A stretch of 64,000 nucleotides of DNA, from NCBI GenBank assembly GCA_031216915.1, contig CM062297.1, forward strand, positions 179,232,356-179,296,355. The letters run 5' to 3'. Each line of letters begins with the position of its first letter. Within the stretch, counting starts at the first letter, position 1. Of this stretch, positions 21,756 to 32,912 are shown piece after piece. Origin of the DNA: Pictodentalium vernedei (taxonomy: Eukaryota; Mollusca; Scaphopoda; Dentaliida; Dentaliidae). The translations under genes and the position numbers were made by a program. A model generated the notes under the pieces. That model worked only from the letters and a program-made list of their open reading frames with translations, searched no databases and was not told the DNA's origin.

Positions 21756-21815
21756 TAAGGACAAAAAAAACCGCCCAATCTGTGCTCAGTGTAACCCGAC
21801 CGACCCTAAAACATT

Positions 21816-22244
21816 TTGCCGACCCTAAATATTTTATGGAGTAAAGTCGCTCATTTAGTTCATTGTAACCCTAAATTTTCATCGGACTTCAACTGTGAAT
21901 TTGAAACCAATTTTGGAATTCAATCTTTCAAAATTACCTGTAGAAATACTGTTACCGTTGGTTGGGGTACGAATAAAACGGAAACAGTTTTCTCCATGGT
22001 TTGGGAAGGCACATCGTTGACTGTCGACTTCGATCGACCAAAGGCGATAATTCAGTTTGAGATACCCGATTGGCACATCAAGGGCGATCATCGAAGTATG
22101 ATACACAGGCATTTGGATGACGTGCATTTCATCTTGGGGCTTGGCGGCAAAACGACACCAACATATTTCATTTTCCGTCTCTTTAATCGTTCAATATCTT
22201 TCCAAATCTACGACATCAATCATTATCGAACACTTAAAGGCTAG
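21816..22244 (+). CDS. unidentified 142-residue open frame
   Basis: An uninterrupted frame of 142 codons in AT-rich DNA, with ordinary amino-acid composition and alternating hydrophobic pattern (VTVGWGTNKTETVFSMVWEG, AIIQFEIPDWHIKGD, HLDDVHFILGLG, TYFIFRLFNRSISFQIYD) that predicts beta structure. It has no signal peptide or membrane helix. The start is uncertain and the real coding part may begin after about 21850. I do not recognise it with confidence; the strand pattern faintly recalls the N-terminal region of cellular RNA-dependent RNA polymerases, which is only a suggestion. It lies 90 bp before the recombinase pseudogene on the same strand, so the two may be parts of one gene. Confidence 0.35.
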   Translation: MPTLNILWSKVAHLVHCNPKFSSDFNCEFETNFGIQSFKITCRNTVTVGWGTNKTETVFSMVWEGTSLTVDFDRPKAIIQFEIPDWHIKGDHRSMIHRHLDDVHFILGLGGKTTPTYFIFRLFNRSISFQIYDINHYRTLKG

Positions 22245-22336
22245 TACAGAAGATATTAATTCTAAATTGGATTCCATTTTGGCAAAATTTAACCATACTA
22301 CTACAGAAATTGAACATTGATTGCAGGTAGCCATCT

Positions 22337-23048
22337 ATGCTTAAATTTGGTGTTATTTTTGCAGGCTTGTCCTCCTATTTCTATGGACACCATATTAATT
22401 CCTTACTGCCACATTTGAAATCTAGCGTACCTGGTGTGGTTTCTCTACAAGATTCCAGGGCAAGGAGAACATACAAAAAGTATATGTCTGGATTTTGGAA
22501 ATGGCATAGATGGGCAGCAACACGTTCTATAACTGACATTTTACCTGCAAAGCATTTACCGCTTTCAATCTATTTACTTTCTCTCTGTCAACAATAGGAT
22601 ACCCCCAGTCCAGTGATAACCGCATGTTACGGTATTACACACGTACGCAAATTATTCGGGGTATAGCGTCCCACCGATCATTAATTGGTCATTAATGTTT
22701 TGGAGGGAGCGAAGAGAACAAAAAGAAAAATCCTATCACTATTGACCTTCTTCGACAGCTTTCAGAGTCCACCGCGCGAAATTTTAACCTTTCAACCCAA
22801 AGAACTTTAACAATGTGCCTTTTATCTTTCGCAGGTTTCTTGTGAAATCAGGAATTACGTTGCGACATACATTTTCACACATATTTCTTAGAACTACGAT
22901 TTTGTTTTTCGATGGAAATTCGTGGTATCGAGTGATTTGCGCATGTCTGTCGAACATGAAAACCATCTTCAATAAAAAATGCAGACAGTGTTGTCCTTTT
23001 CCAAAATGCAGTCCTGTCGCTGCACTCGAAAGTGTTTTGAATGCTTAG
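22337..23048 (+). pseudogene. tyrosine recombinase (Crypton/DIRS-like) pseudogene
   Basis: The first frame (22337-22597) contains a core-binding (SAM-like) domain signature: SRARRTYKKYMSGFWKWHRW followed by DILPAKHLPLSIYLLSL. After a stop, other frames continue the same protein order. THVRKLFG and VLEGAKR lie near 22645-22715, then NPITIDLLRQLSES and RTLTMCLLSFAGFL (22711-22843). FAGFL ends in TGA exactly where the family usually has the first catalytic Arg. A trace of the catalytic domain remains (CSPVAALESVLNA, near 23005-23045). At least three lesions. Tyrosine recombinases of this kind are encoded by Crypton and DIRS elements in animals. It sits inside the hAT-like element. Confidence 0.6.
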
Positions 23049-23582
23049 CATTGTTATTGAATATCTGAAGCACATTCGGCCACGAGTTGTTCTTGCAAAA
23101 TATTATTTTATTATCAGTTCTGGTGCGAATACGATATCAGACTTCCAGGAACCAGTGGTGCCTGCTGTCAACTCTATGAGTTGATTGCATACGTGTTTCC
23201 TGTTCTATACATCCCAACCTTTATTTTAATGTATAATTTGTGTATATGTAATCTGAATTTACGGAATATTAGAGGTGAGAATTTCAAAATAAACAAAATT
23301 CCATTACTTATATATCCCCTTAACGTTTGTTGACGGTTTATTGGATTGAATTTGATTTGTAACATGTGTGTTATTTACTTTCAGACTGTACAGAAATTGG
23401 TGGAGGCTGTGTTTGGGCCACATTTATGAATTGTTACCAACTTCGATAAGTAACATGTTTTGGAATGAAACTGGATGTGCAGCTTGAGGTGTACATACAG
23501 TGAATAAATTTTGCCGTCTCGCCAGGTAACCTAATTCTGTGTTAGTGTGTCATTTTGTAGTTTGAACTGGAAACCGATGTTT

Positions 23583-23950
23583 GGGACGGGGTCATGGAAA
23601 AATAAATTTATCTATTGACTAAAGTGAATTTTTTGATTTGATTGGTTGATAGATACGTGGTATGAGACCATATTCATTGAAACCCACGATACGTCCGCCC
23701 ACCCACTGACAAATTTCCCACACCCAGTGGAAGCCTCGTTCCGAAATCTACAAACTGTCCATACATAATAATTTTTTTATACTAGTCATATCGGCATATT
23801 TTCACAAAAACTCTTTTGCACAAAAGTTCCACAGAAACCTGTATGGCTCAACAATGGAAGATAAAAGATCTCATGCTGTGTGTGCTCACACATGAAATAG
23901 ATTGTACTTCTAAAACGGAAAGTCAATAGATAAATTCGTTACCCCGTGCC
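23583..23950. mobile_element. 368-bp MITE-like inverted-repeat element
   Basis: The left end GGGACGGGGT...AATTTATCTATTGAC is inverted at the right end GTCAATAGATAAATTCGTTACCCCGTGCC. Terminal inverted repeats are about 33 bp with a few mismatches. No coding content; target duplication not resolved. Confidence 0.55.
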
Positions 23951-25782
23951 TGATCACGTGGTACGGGTTTTTACCTACCCGAAGCCAGCCGTATCCCATT
24001 CGGCCGAAGATAATATCAGACAGTATGAATATGGAGCAAGTGTCAAGTCCCAGTTCAGCAAAGGAAACCGCATTTGATAAATAGATAAGATTTTACAATG
24101 CATCACCGTTGGTGTTGATAGGTCATGAATATTAGTGAATATCGTGTTGAGTTGAGTTTCGTGTATTGATACTGAAAGCCCCCATATCTTGGCCTCCTGT
24201 CTTAAAAATGTCATTGGTGCAAGTGTAGTGTACAGTACTTTTTTCACATTCTATTCAAACATTTGCATGGAAATTATTGACAGTGGCCAGCAGATGCATA
24301 GATATTGCATTTAAGTGAAGTGTGTGGTCATTTTGGTAGTTCGATATTTGTTTTATTTCTGCCAGAAGCCACGTGGCGCTTTCAATATCAAACCGAATTG
24401 GGGGGGGGGGGGGGATTACTTTACTTGTGCCGGTTGATAAGTAATAAATTAAATGACATGGGAATCGCTCTTTAATAGAAATTTTATTGTATGGAGACGA
24501 GCTCAAATAACTATGCCGTTAACAGTATTGAGGCACGTGCAGTACGACCATTGTCAGTGAGTTGAAAGGAGCCGACGCAACACAATTTACTTTCACGTCC
24601 ACTGTGAACTCAAAAGTCTGTTGTTGATTTCACACTCTGAACAGATAACTCACAATCGGTTTTACTCTTCCACAGGAGACCTCACGTCGGAAGTTTGTCA
24701 CGTTATCATGTTTTTTTATAGGAAATACTACATGTACTGACTCGTCGACGCGGAAATACAGAGTCGACGTTGGGAAATTTCAGCGTCGACAACGACTAGT
24801 CGACTAATTGTTTCAACACTAAAACTCACCCTCATCCTAACTGGGTAAAAGGGTCAAAAGCGCATGCTGAATTGCTTTTTGCATAAAATCAAACTCCTTC
24901 AAAAATCATTTTAAAGCAGAAATCTTCATTCAAATAGGTCATTCCCAACCGTAGGGACAAGGGGTCAAAAGTGTCATTTGGTGATCACTCAAAATCCTTC
25001 AATAGTCATTTTAAAACAGAAAAATATCATCAAGTGGACCTTTCCCCTAATTCAGGATGAAGGAATCATATGGTGACTTCTTTCTTTTGCATAAAATCAC
25101 TCAAAATCCTTTAAAACTCATTTTAAAGCAGAAAAACAGCACTCCAAGAGACCCCCACCCTGACCGGGTGAAGGGGCCATAAGACTCATATGGAGATTTC
25201 TTTTTCCTTAAAATCATTCAAAATCCTTCAAAACTCATTTTAAAGCAGAAAAACATCACAAAAATACATCCTCGTCCTAATCCGTGGTAAAGGGGCCGTA
25301 TGAGTTGGGGCGGGGCGGGGTGTTCAAATACCAGTTTCCGACCATGCTTGCTTTGCGCCCAGCGTGCAATAGCCTTTCACTTGACAAGCATTATTAATCA
25401 CGGGACAGCAAAAATGTTTCTCTCACTAAAAATTTGGCACTTCTCCAAAGCAGTTTAAAGCACACCTTATTCGGGTCATTGGGTACAAACCAATTTTCTG
25501 AAGTTTACTGGGTAAACTCGAAATGTTTCCAGTTATTCATCGAACGCAATGAACAAACTTTGCGTTGATGGGCATAATAGGGTAGTTTGAAGCGGAGTTT
25601 TTGTGTGGTGTGGAATTAATGATGACAAAAAGAAGAGAGTTGTGCACAAAATGGAACGCAAAGTAAAATTCAGAGTCATCAACTGGGAATCCTCGAAGTG
25701 GAAGAAGAGAAAATTCAGTTATACCTTTATCCAACGTAACGGCCAAAACCGGCCGCGCTATTCACAAAAAATCGCCAATTAA

Positions 25783-26358
25783 CCCTTTGAACTGTTGTAT
25801 GTCTTGTGTAGTATGAAATCAAACAGCGCGTTGAAACTTTGTGGTCATTTGTTTTGTTATTATTTTTCGATTTTTTAAAGTTTTAACCTCAATTCCTATT
25901 ATCTTCCGAATAGAGCTCAGTGACACCCATCAAGCCAAATGTTATCGCATCTTATAATACTAATATAATCCTCCTGGCAAGACGTCTTAACTGGTTGAGA
26001 GCTAGAAGCCACTATCAAGGCTTTCAAAAAATGAGGATACCAGAGCAAAAGTCAACACTTTTCTTGCTTATATTTTATATTCAGTAAAAAACAAATAATA
26101 TTTGTTTATATAAATTTGTTTTATTACAAATTATTGGAGAGTGCACACATGCACTCTCCAATAATTTGTAAGAAAACAAGTTTCCAGTAACAAATTCAGA
26201 CCACCAAAAATAATCTAGCCCTCAACCAGTTGATCACTAAAGTGAAAAATATCTTGTTATTTATACTTTCCAACGTTTGACGTCGCATTTTAAAAAAACG
26301 TTCAAGAAACTGAATTCGCAGTGACGTTTGAACGTCAAGATAATTAAAGTCTAAAGGG
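25783..26358. mobile_element. TTAA element nested inside family A MITE
   Basis: Begins CCCTTTGAACTGTTG and ends GTCTAAAGGG, with TTAA at 25779-25782 and 26359-26362. The uninterrupted family A copy at 53969 reads CGCCAATTAATTTTCA at this point, so the flanking TTAA is an exact target-site duplication. It contains a third element at 25991-26229. Confidence 0.85.
25991..26229. mobile_element. TTAA MITE family E (copy 1), third nesting level
   Basis: A 239-bp element with termini CTGGTTGAGAGCTAG and CTAGCCCTCAACCAG, preceded by TTAA (25987-25990) and followed by TTGA (one change). Central hairpin ATTATTGGAGAGTGC / GCACTCTCCAATAAT. The same family in inverse orientation, with intact TTAA on both sides, is at 45172-45411. 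Confidence 0.85.
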
Positions 26359-26871
26359 TTAATTTTCATTCTTTTTTTCATTTGTTATCTCAAAAACATA
26401 GGTTATGACCCCTCATTGGAACGAGCTCGTTCCAATGAGGTGTCATAACCTATGTTTTTGAGACAAAAAATGAAAAACAATATATATTCAAGAATTTTGT
26501 TTGTAAGTGTCGTCTGGTTTTCACGTTAGGTAAAGGGTTTAACGAACGTCGCTAGGGAAGCACAGACATTCCGATAGGGACGTTCAGATAGCTCAACTGG
26601 GAGTGGCAGAAGAGGAAGCTTCGGATTTTGTAAAAAAAATGAGAAACAATAACACTGTTAGAATAACAGATCTGGGAACATTTTGTAATTATTTGTTTTG
26701 GTTTTAATAAATAAAGAGGTTATTACTTTGTTAGTTTCATATCGGCCGAGATAACAGCCATCGCTAACTTCACATCAGCCTTCAGCCTTGATTCATAGAA
26801 GAACGCCTGATGATTTTTCTTTAAATAATCCACCGTTATTGTTCTAATATAAACATTCAACTTGACGAGGA

Positions 26872-27160
26872 AGCAGTGGTCCAGTGAACTTCACGCCGAA
26901 AGGTCCACAGTTCGACCCTGACAAGCAGCAACTGCGTTGTGTCCTCAGACAAGACACTTTATGCCGATTGCCCAGTGAAAGCACGATGGCGGCGTGTCAT
27001 AAACGTCGATGTGCACTTGCCTTCAACCGTACGAAGTTAGTGATTTAGAGAGTATGACAGTTGATAGCCGCTGCTATGTGGTTCTCTCCGGCTTCATTCA
27101 CCCTTAAAACCGTCCGACACGATGTGACCCTGACTGTTTAAAGTGTCGTTAAAATGTTGC
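26872..27160 (+). mobile_element. old tRNA-derived SINE copy
   Basis: AGTGGTCCAGTGAACTTCAC, a degraded B-box (CAGTTCGACCCTG), then GTTGTGTCCTCAGACAAGAC and GTTCTCTCCGGCTTCATTCA are diverged equivalents of the 3505 SINE. The tail is absent or very short. Confidence 0.65.
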
Positions 27161-27398
27161 GGATTTAGGGTTAATCTCCCTATCTTATCTATAGTTGTAA
27201 AAGAGGACTGAGATCGTTGTGTTGTCTGATAAAACCGCGAAGTCCCACCAGCCCGTGGCTTTTTGGGTCTCCTTTGCAGACGATATTGAACGCAGGTTCC
27301 AGACAGTTCTCAGCTTCCAGTAACTCAAAGAATCTTATCGTGCACACATTAATACAGTGACATAACGAACACTTATATCAAGTTTTCTAATCATTTAA

Positions 27399-27641
27399 CC
27401 CTTTACCTAAAATGAAAAGCAGCCGACACTTGCAAAAGAAATTGTTAAATAACTAATTTTGTTCATTTTTTGTCTCACAAACACAGGTTATGACCCCTCT
27501 TTGGAACGAGCTCGTCGAGCTCGTTCCAAAGAGGGGTCATAACCTATGTTTTAGAGACACAAAATGAAAAAATAATGAAAATTAATTGGCGATTTTTGTG
27601 AATAGCGCTGGCCAGTTTTGGCCGTTACGTTGGGTAAAGGG
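27399..27641. mobile_element. TTAA MITE family A (copy)
   Basis: CCCTTTACCTAAAATG ... GTTGGGTAAAGGG with intact TTAA on both sides (27395-27398 and 27642-27645), 243 bp. The central CTCTTTGGAACGAGCTCGTC palindrome has arms of more than 40 bp. Confidence 0.9.
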
Positions 27642-27645
27642 TTAA

Positions 27646-28818
27646 TTAAAACTGCCAGTATATTTTTACCATCTCCGACTCAATATTTATAAGCTGCAAA
27701 CAAACAAAGTTCAATCATACCTTAATTCTATTATTCACCAGCTGCAGCCATTTGGAGGCAGGTACCAAGGTTCGTGCATTGGTGATGAGCCGGAGACAAC
27801 ATGGCCCAACGCCCTGAAAACGGTGCTTATATACACCATTTTCTGATGCAATACTTAATCACGCAACATAACACTCATTGGAAAATTAGGGGGAAGTCCC
27901 ATGATGTAGCATCCGCCATTGTTGGACTCTTCTAGTGCCATGCAGACTGCCAGTCGGTCAGCATGCAGTCTATGGAATCTCCAAGTCAAAAACGCATTCT
28001 GCTGGATGTCTGTTAACCGGCAGAATTACGTGGTGGAATTCAAAATTCTGCAATTCAGCATCAGGTGATGCCTTGTGATGTTCCACCCAATGCATATTAT
28101 GATTTGGTGACAGATAGAACAACAACATTCTGAAAACTACTGCCGAATGTTATAATAATATCTTTAAACAAATCTTGTAATATCATTGTCAGTTGACAAT
28201 ACTGGTCTATAAGGGAATGCCTGGTATTGTCAACATAACACCCGGCTTCCACTCGAGTGTGGGAATCATAGTACTCTTCTACTCTGATCGCCGGTTTGTA
28301 TAATTTCATATAATTTCTAATTTTCTGTTACTATTATAATGCACATAAAATATGATTCCTATCCACAAATAGAAATTGTCTGTGAAATATTTTATGGCCA
28401 TAATAACACCTCCATAGGAGTCGGGGGGGGGGGGGTAAACACAGAAGAGCTAAAGCTCTTCTTCCGAGCTTGATTAACCCCCGTGGGAGTACTTCGCAAC
28501 AAAAACCCAGTAAACAAACATTCAACCAAATCGGAATGTGTTATGGTCTTCAATGAGATATATAGATTTATTCTCACATTGCCAACAGGCAAGAGTCAGA
28601 TATTTTCACATCTCAGCTATAGTCTATTTTAGTATTAGTGACTGATATTCTCTCTGGTTCCCAGTTTGTCAGCAGTGTTTACCACGAATCAATGATTCCT
28701 GGAAATAAGCTTAGAATCACAAATATGATAACTTGATTAACAGAAATCAACTTCAAAACACAAATCAGAACAGTTATCCAAAAAATTTAAGATCATGAAA
28801 TCTACTTATTGAATAATA
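27646..28818. other. unannotated spacer
   Basis: No gene or repeat recognised. A 13-base G run lies at 28423-28435. Confidence 0.4.
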
Positions 28819-28832
28819 TATGAAATGTTGTA

Positions 28833-29031
28833 TATTTATATTTATTTATTTATATTTATTGGTGTTTAAGGTCATATACTTAGTCACAATAGCTAATCAT
28901 GACCGTGGCAGTTTTACAGGTGGAGGGAGCCGGAGTACCCGGAGAGAACCACCGCGCAACGACGAGCAGCTGCCAGCTCCCCAATATCGTAACTCCGCAC
29001 TGCAGCACAGGCAGGGTTAGATTGGTTGAAG
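28833..29031 (-). mobile_element. 5'-truncated SINE with 14-bp target duplication
   Basis: An irregular (TTTA) tail, then GGTGTTTAAGGTCATATAC and GTACCCGGAGAGAACCACC, ending before the tRNA head. The direct repeat TATGAAATGTTGTA flanks it at 28819-28832 and 29032-29045. Head truncation with a perfect duplication is typical of LINE-driven retroposition. Confidence 0.9.
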
Positions 29032-29045
29032 TATGAAATGTTGTA

Positions 29046-30600
29046 ATTATTATGATGATAAACTAAATTTGACATAGAATCATGCATTAATCCTAAATGA
29101 ATTGGTAGGGTCCCTAGGCCATGATGGAAGATCGAGAACCAAATCCCTAGATCGATGATTACGCTCAGTATATACTCTTCAACAAAAGTAGGGGATATCC
29201 AAACTGATGTTGATATTTTCGGAAAATGGTATTGGATATGCGTGATGGGACACATCAGTATGTTACCAAGTTTAGTGTGGATCCTGAATGTCACCGGCCC
29301 ACGAAAACTTCGGGCAGGTTTCTCTCAGACTTGGCTATCGAACTATTACGACGACGTTGTGATAACGCTCCACTCCAGCTGAGTTCAGTGGAGTAAGAGT
29401 TATGTTCTATAAATAGACAATTATGTCCAATCGGCAGATGTTTGAACGGCTACAAAACTACTATTTACGTTTGAAAAATCAGTCGTAAATATTAACATTA
29501 AATTCAATACCATTAAGGCCTTAAAAAGTTTAAAATCTGTTTCTCAGGCCCTTCCGCGTGGTCCTTTTGGATACTGCATGCTCTCTTTTTATAACCAATG
29601 CAAACTTCAAAAAATAAAAATTAAATTGTTCTGTCTGATATTTTACTCATGTAAATAAAACTGAGAAATTTGTCCCTTGAGTGCAACAAGGTTTTGCAAT
29701 GCTTTCGCATTTCAAAGCCTTCTTTTACACAAGGGACGAAATACACTACCACCCATGCTGTTCTGAACTGTAGCGTATGAGGCCGAAGACATAAAATAAC
29801 CAAGAACATGAACTTTTGCTGGCAAAGAAATAAGTACAAAAAATAAAAAAATAAAATAAAAAACCGCCCGCATGCAATTTTACAAAAAATGGTCCGAGAA
29901 ACAAAAAACCTGCTTTATGAGGCCTAATTATAATCACATAAAATACGAACAGTTTGTGTTATGTGTGATAGGTTTGACGATGAGAAACAACTTGAACAAT
30001 ATGGTACCTTCATCAATATGTGATGATGTTTTGAATTTACATCTTCAGTTACTTTATGAATGAATGACTAATAGATTGTGAAGTAACAAAATGCTATTCG
30101 CGAATGTGTTCAGAAATTCATTTTCTTCTGCAGGTCTATTTCGATTATTTTTCATGTTTTATTTGTTTGAACAGGTACATGCATGATAAAAGATTATTGT
30201 GACATTTTCCGATCTGGTGTTCTTTGTGTCTCATTGGTGAGAGGAGATCAACCACACCCACCTCGTCACGTTCGGTGACTCATGTGATATGGCTTATCAG
30301 CTATCATCAACTCGACGGAATCCAGAATGTCACATCAGGTACTGTCATGATAATCTGTATTTATCACGTGATCTGACCCTTTTACTGACATAAACTCACG
30401 CTCTAAAATCAATGATGCGCGATCACTGAAAAATATCCCGTGAGTTGGCACGGTTGTATTCTTTCATAAAACCCGAGTCATGACCTTTTGCAATCTGTAA
30501 ACATTTCGTGAGCTACGTTTTGCAAATTATGGCGTTTAAGTTTTAGACTGTTGTACCAATAAAATTGTTCAAAATGTCAGAGTATTATATTTGCTGGTAG
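29046..30600. other. unannotated spacer
   Basis: Contains short open frames (for example 29155-29382 plus) without recognisable motifs. No repeat or RNA gene found. Confidence 0.35.
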
Positions 30601-30636
30601 TGGGGTGGGGTGGGGTGGGTGGGGTGGGGATGGGGG
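30601..30636 (+). other. G-quadruplex-forming run
   Basis: Six G3-G5 runs separated by single T or AT (TGGGGTGGGGTGGGGTGGG onward) satisfy the G3+N1-7 quadruplex pattern. Confidence 0.75.
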
Positions 30637-30764
30637 CTCACCCAGACAATAGACTGCCTTAAACAAAGTATTTCCAGGCCTTGTATTCGAAGCCCTATTT
30701 GCGTTTCGATTCGCTTAGACAATCTTCGTCGGGTTTTGGATCGAGTGATACTACAATTTATTAC

Positions 30765-31290
30765 ACACCTGTTCTATGTAAGCTTCATCTACAACAACAC
30801 TAAACCGTGCGGAAAATGAAAATCTGTTCCGCACATATGTGCGGAACGGAAATCGTTGGCGGACAATTTTTCAATAGAAGTGGAATTTCACTGGAATTTT
30901 CTACAAATCGTGCACCACAAATACAATTTGAATTCCGCTAAAAATCGTCCCCTGAATTCCAATGTGTTCTATGTGCCAGTAGGCGCATAGAACACATTGG
31001 AACTCAGGGGACGAAATAGTAACACGGGTCCCCTCGCAAATTTGGTTGGCGATAAAATTAGGTTTTTTTTGTTGATGGTTGTCAAATGAATTAATTACTG
31101 AGTGCCCTTCTAGTAATTGTTTTTTTTTATAGACGTGAAGGCGTACAATAAACACAGAATGATACACGCGTGTGAATGGGTTAATCGATATGGCACTTGT
31201 GGCATACGAGCTCTCCTTTTATCTTTCCCCGATGGCACTCGTGCCATATCCGTTAACCCATTCACACGCGTGTGTCGTTCTGTGTATATT
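30765..31290 (-). mobile_element. family P element (copy 2, inverted)
   Basis: Reverse orientation relative to 17604. It opens with CACCTGTTCTATG and AAACCGTGCGGAAAATGAA, then TGTTCTATGTGCCAGTAGGC hairpin (about 30965-31000) and the ACACGCGTGTGAATGGGTTA hairpin (31149-31284). The two long hairpins are well preserved. Confidence 0.75.
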
Positions 31291-31310
31291 CTGCTCGTCC
31301 CTGACTTATA

Positions 31311-31392
31311 GTGAAATTTGCCAAGTAAAGTAGGTCTGGATCGCGCCAAAAGCTAGACCTACGTTACTTAACTCGTTTCGTAAATTTCACTA
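31311..31392. repeat. 82-bp inverted repeat
   Basis: TAGTGAAATTTGCCAAGTAA ... AGTAGGTCT is mirrored by AGACCTACGTTACTTAAC ... AAATTTCACTA around a GATCGCGCC loop. Adjacent to the family P end and possibly part of a larger foldback. Confidence 0.65.
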
Positions 31393-32508
31393 CAGACCGA
31401 AGAACCGTTGGAGACCATCTGTGAGTCATATCAACAATCGATTGTAATATTGGTACAGATTACTGCAACAATAAATTACAGGGCTTTGTGTTCGATCGTC
31501 TTGATCTGATCTCGTCGACTCGATGGAATGTGACAAACCAGCTGAAATTACTGCTGTAGCAACCCGTTTATTATATAATAGTCGATATTTAAAAAAAGAA
31601 GACATTTGAACTGTAAACAAAAAAAAAAAAAAAAAAAGGAATGTTTGTTTAGAGTGACCATCGTAAAGATAATCGAGTTTTTATTTCCCTTCTGTAACAA
31701 TGCCGCCTCGAAAATCTGCACATGTCTGTGACGTCATATGTGCCTCGATTTTGAGGGGCATAATATGGAAACGGAAATGTTGAGACTCTCACCCCGCCAA
31801 GTCAGAATCGTTGAGCAAACTACAGGGATATTGGACAGCTATTTATAGTTGTCAGATAATATACAAATGACATGACCATCGTATGGAGTTGTTACTATGC
31901 ATAGAATGTGGTATCTCACTAATGCAAATTAGAAATAGGCTATGCTCATGATTGAGTATCTGTGGAATGACATATGTTTGCATATTTTTATGCGACTCCT
32001 AGCTCTTTGACTTCTGTCTGGACGAAAAGCTTTGATACAGTTTATGGTTATGGTGTCTTGATACTGTTCCGTTTCACTGCAATATCTAAATAACAGGCTG
32101 TAGCTAGTCAGTAACAGCAAACCCAAATTTAAACTCAAGGTTAATGACCATCTTCAACGAAGAAGACGGTAGTATGCCAACTATTTTGAATATATGGGGA
32201 AAACATGATTGGTCGGCGGTCCAAAAAAAGAACAAATCAATAGCATCTCATCCAGGAACATCCCAACACAATTTCTGAAAGAATATGCAAAACAACTGGC
32301 ATCAGGAATTTCGACAATCTGCCAACTCTCCATAACCTCTGGTATATTAAAATTAAATTACCAACAGAACATTTATCCAGCAAATTGAAAAACAAACAAA
32401 AACACAAACAAACACACCATTACCCCAAAATTACCGATCAGGATCACTTCAGCGCTACGCAAAATTCAGGAACACATTATCTGTTGGTTTATCCTAGTAA
32501 TACTTTAA
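31393..32508. other. unannotated spacer
   Basis: A long A run near 31618-31637; otherwise no recognised feature. Confidence 0.4.
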
Positions 32509-32751
32509 CCCTTTACCCAACGCATCGGCCACATCCGCCCGCGTAATATGCAAATTCAGCAGTTGAAAAAATAGTATTTTTCAAAACATTTTAACAAAAC
32601 CATATTATGTGGCCCCTGGTTGGAACGAGCTCGACGAGCTCGTTCCAACGAGGGGCCACATGATATTGTTTTGTTGAAATTTTTTGAAAAAAAAAATTAA
32701 AAAAGATGTTTAAAATAATAAATTTTGATATCGTCTGCGTTGGGTAAAGGG
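32509..32751. mobile_element. TTAA palindromic MITE, family B (copy 1)
   Basis: CCCTTTACCCAACGCATCGG ... CTGCGTTGGGTAAAGGG with TTAA on both sides (32505-32508 and 32752-32755), 243 bp. The centre is GTTGGAACGAGCTCGACGAG and its inverse, flanked by arms with AACAAAACCATATTATGTGG. Related to family A at the tips and the core, different in the arms. Second copy at 47224. Confidence 0.9.
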
Positions 32752-32912
32752 TTAAAACATCAATGCTTTGACCAATTCAATTCCATGAATGCTACTATGT
32801 GCGTCAATTTATAACAATCACACATCTATTTTACTGAAAGAATAGACCCCTTTTCTTCCAGAATCTTCGTTCCTTTTTATGAGGGCATACACGCCAGAGA
32901 ATTGTCATCAAA

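Larger units (their letters stand above)
21420..24821. mobile_element. hAT-like element (3.4 kb) inserted in the 1-kb repeat
   Basis: Termini TAGTGTTGAAA (21420-21430) and TTTCAACACTA (24811-24821) are exact inverted repeats, with subterminal GTCGACTAGTCG-type motifs at both ends. Flanking octamers GAATTGAC (21412-21419) and AAACTCAC (24822-24829) match at 5 of 8 positions, compatible with a worn 8-bp hAT duplication. Removing the element rejoins the interrupted repeat. No hAT transposase was recognised; the interior holds an unidentified open frame and a tyrosine-recombinase pseudogene. Confidence 0.6.
20985..25440 (+). repeat. about 1-kb repeat unit, copy 2, split by a 3.4-kb insertion
   Basis: Begins CTCCTTGGCAATAGCCATG near 21020 and shares the AACTCACACTTATATACAAC and C-tract landmarks of copy 1. 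It is interrupted at 21420-24821 and resumes with a roughly 115-bp internal repeat (TCAAAATCCTTCAAAACTCA ... TTTTAAAGCAGAAAAAC) up to CTTGACAAGCATTATTAATC near 25380. Confidence 0.7.
25723..26537. mobile_element. TTAA MITE family A, interrupted by nested elements
   Basis: The left arm (ACCTTTATCCAACGTAACGG ... ATCGCCAA) and right arm (TTTTCATTC ... TAGGTAAAGGG) are family A. Between them the central CCTCATTGGAACGAGCTCG palindrome is intact. The outer flanks are TTAT (25719-25722) and TTAA (26539-26542, after one extra T). It is split at the internal TTAA by the 576-bp element at 25783-26358. Confidence 0.8.
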
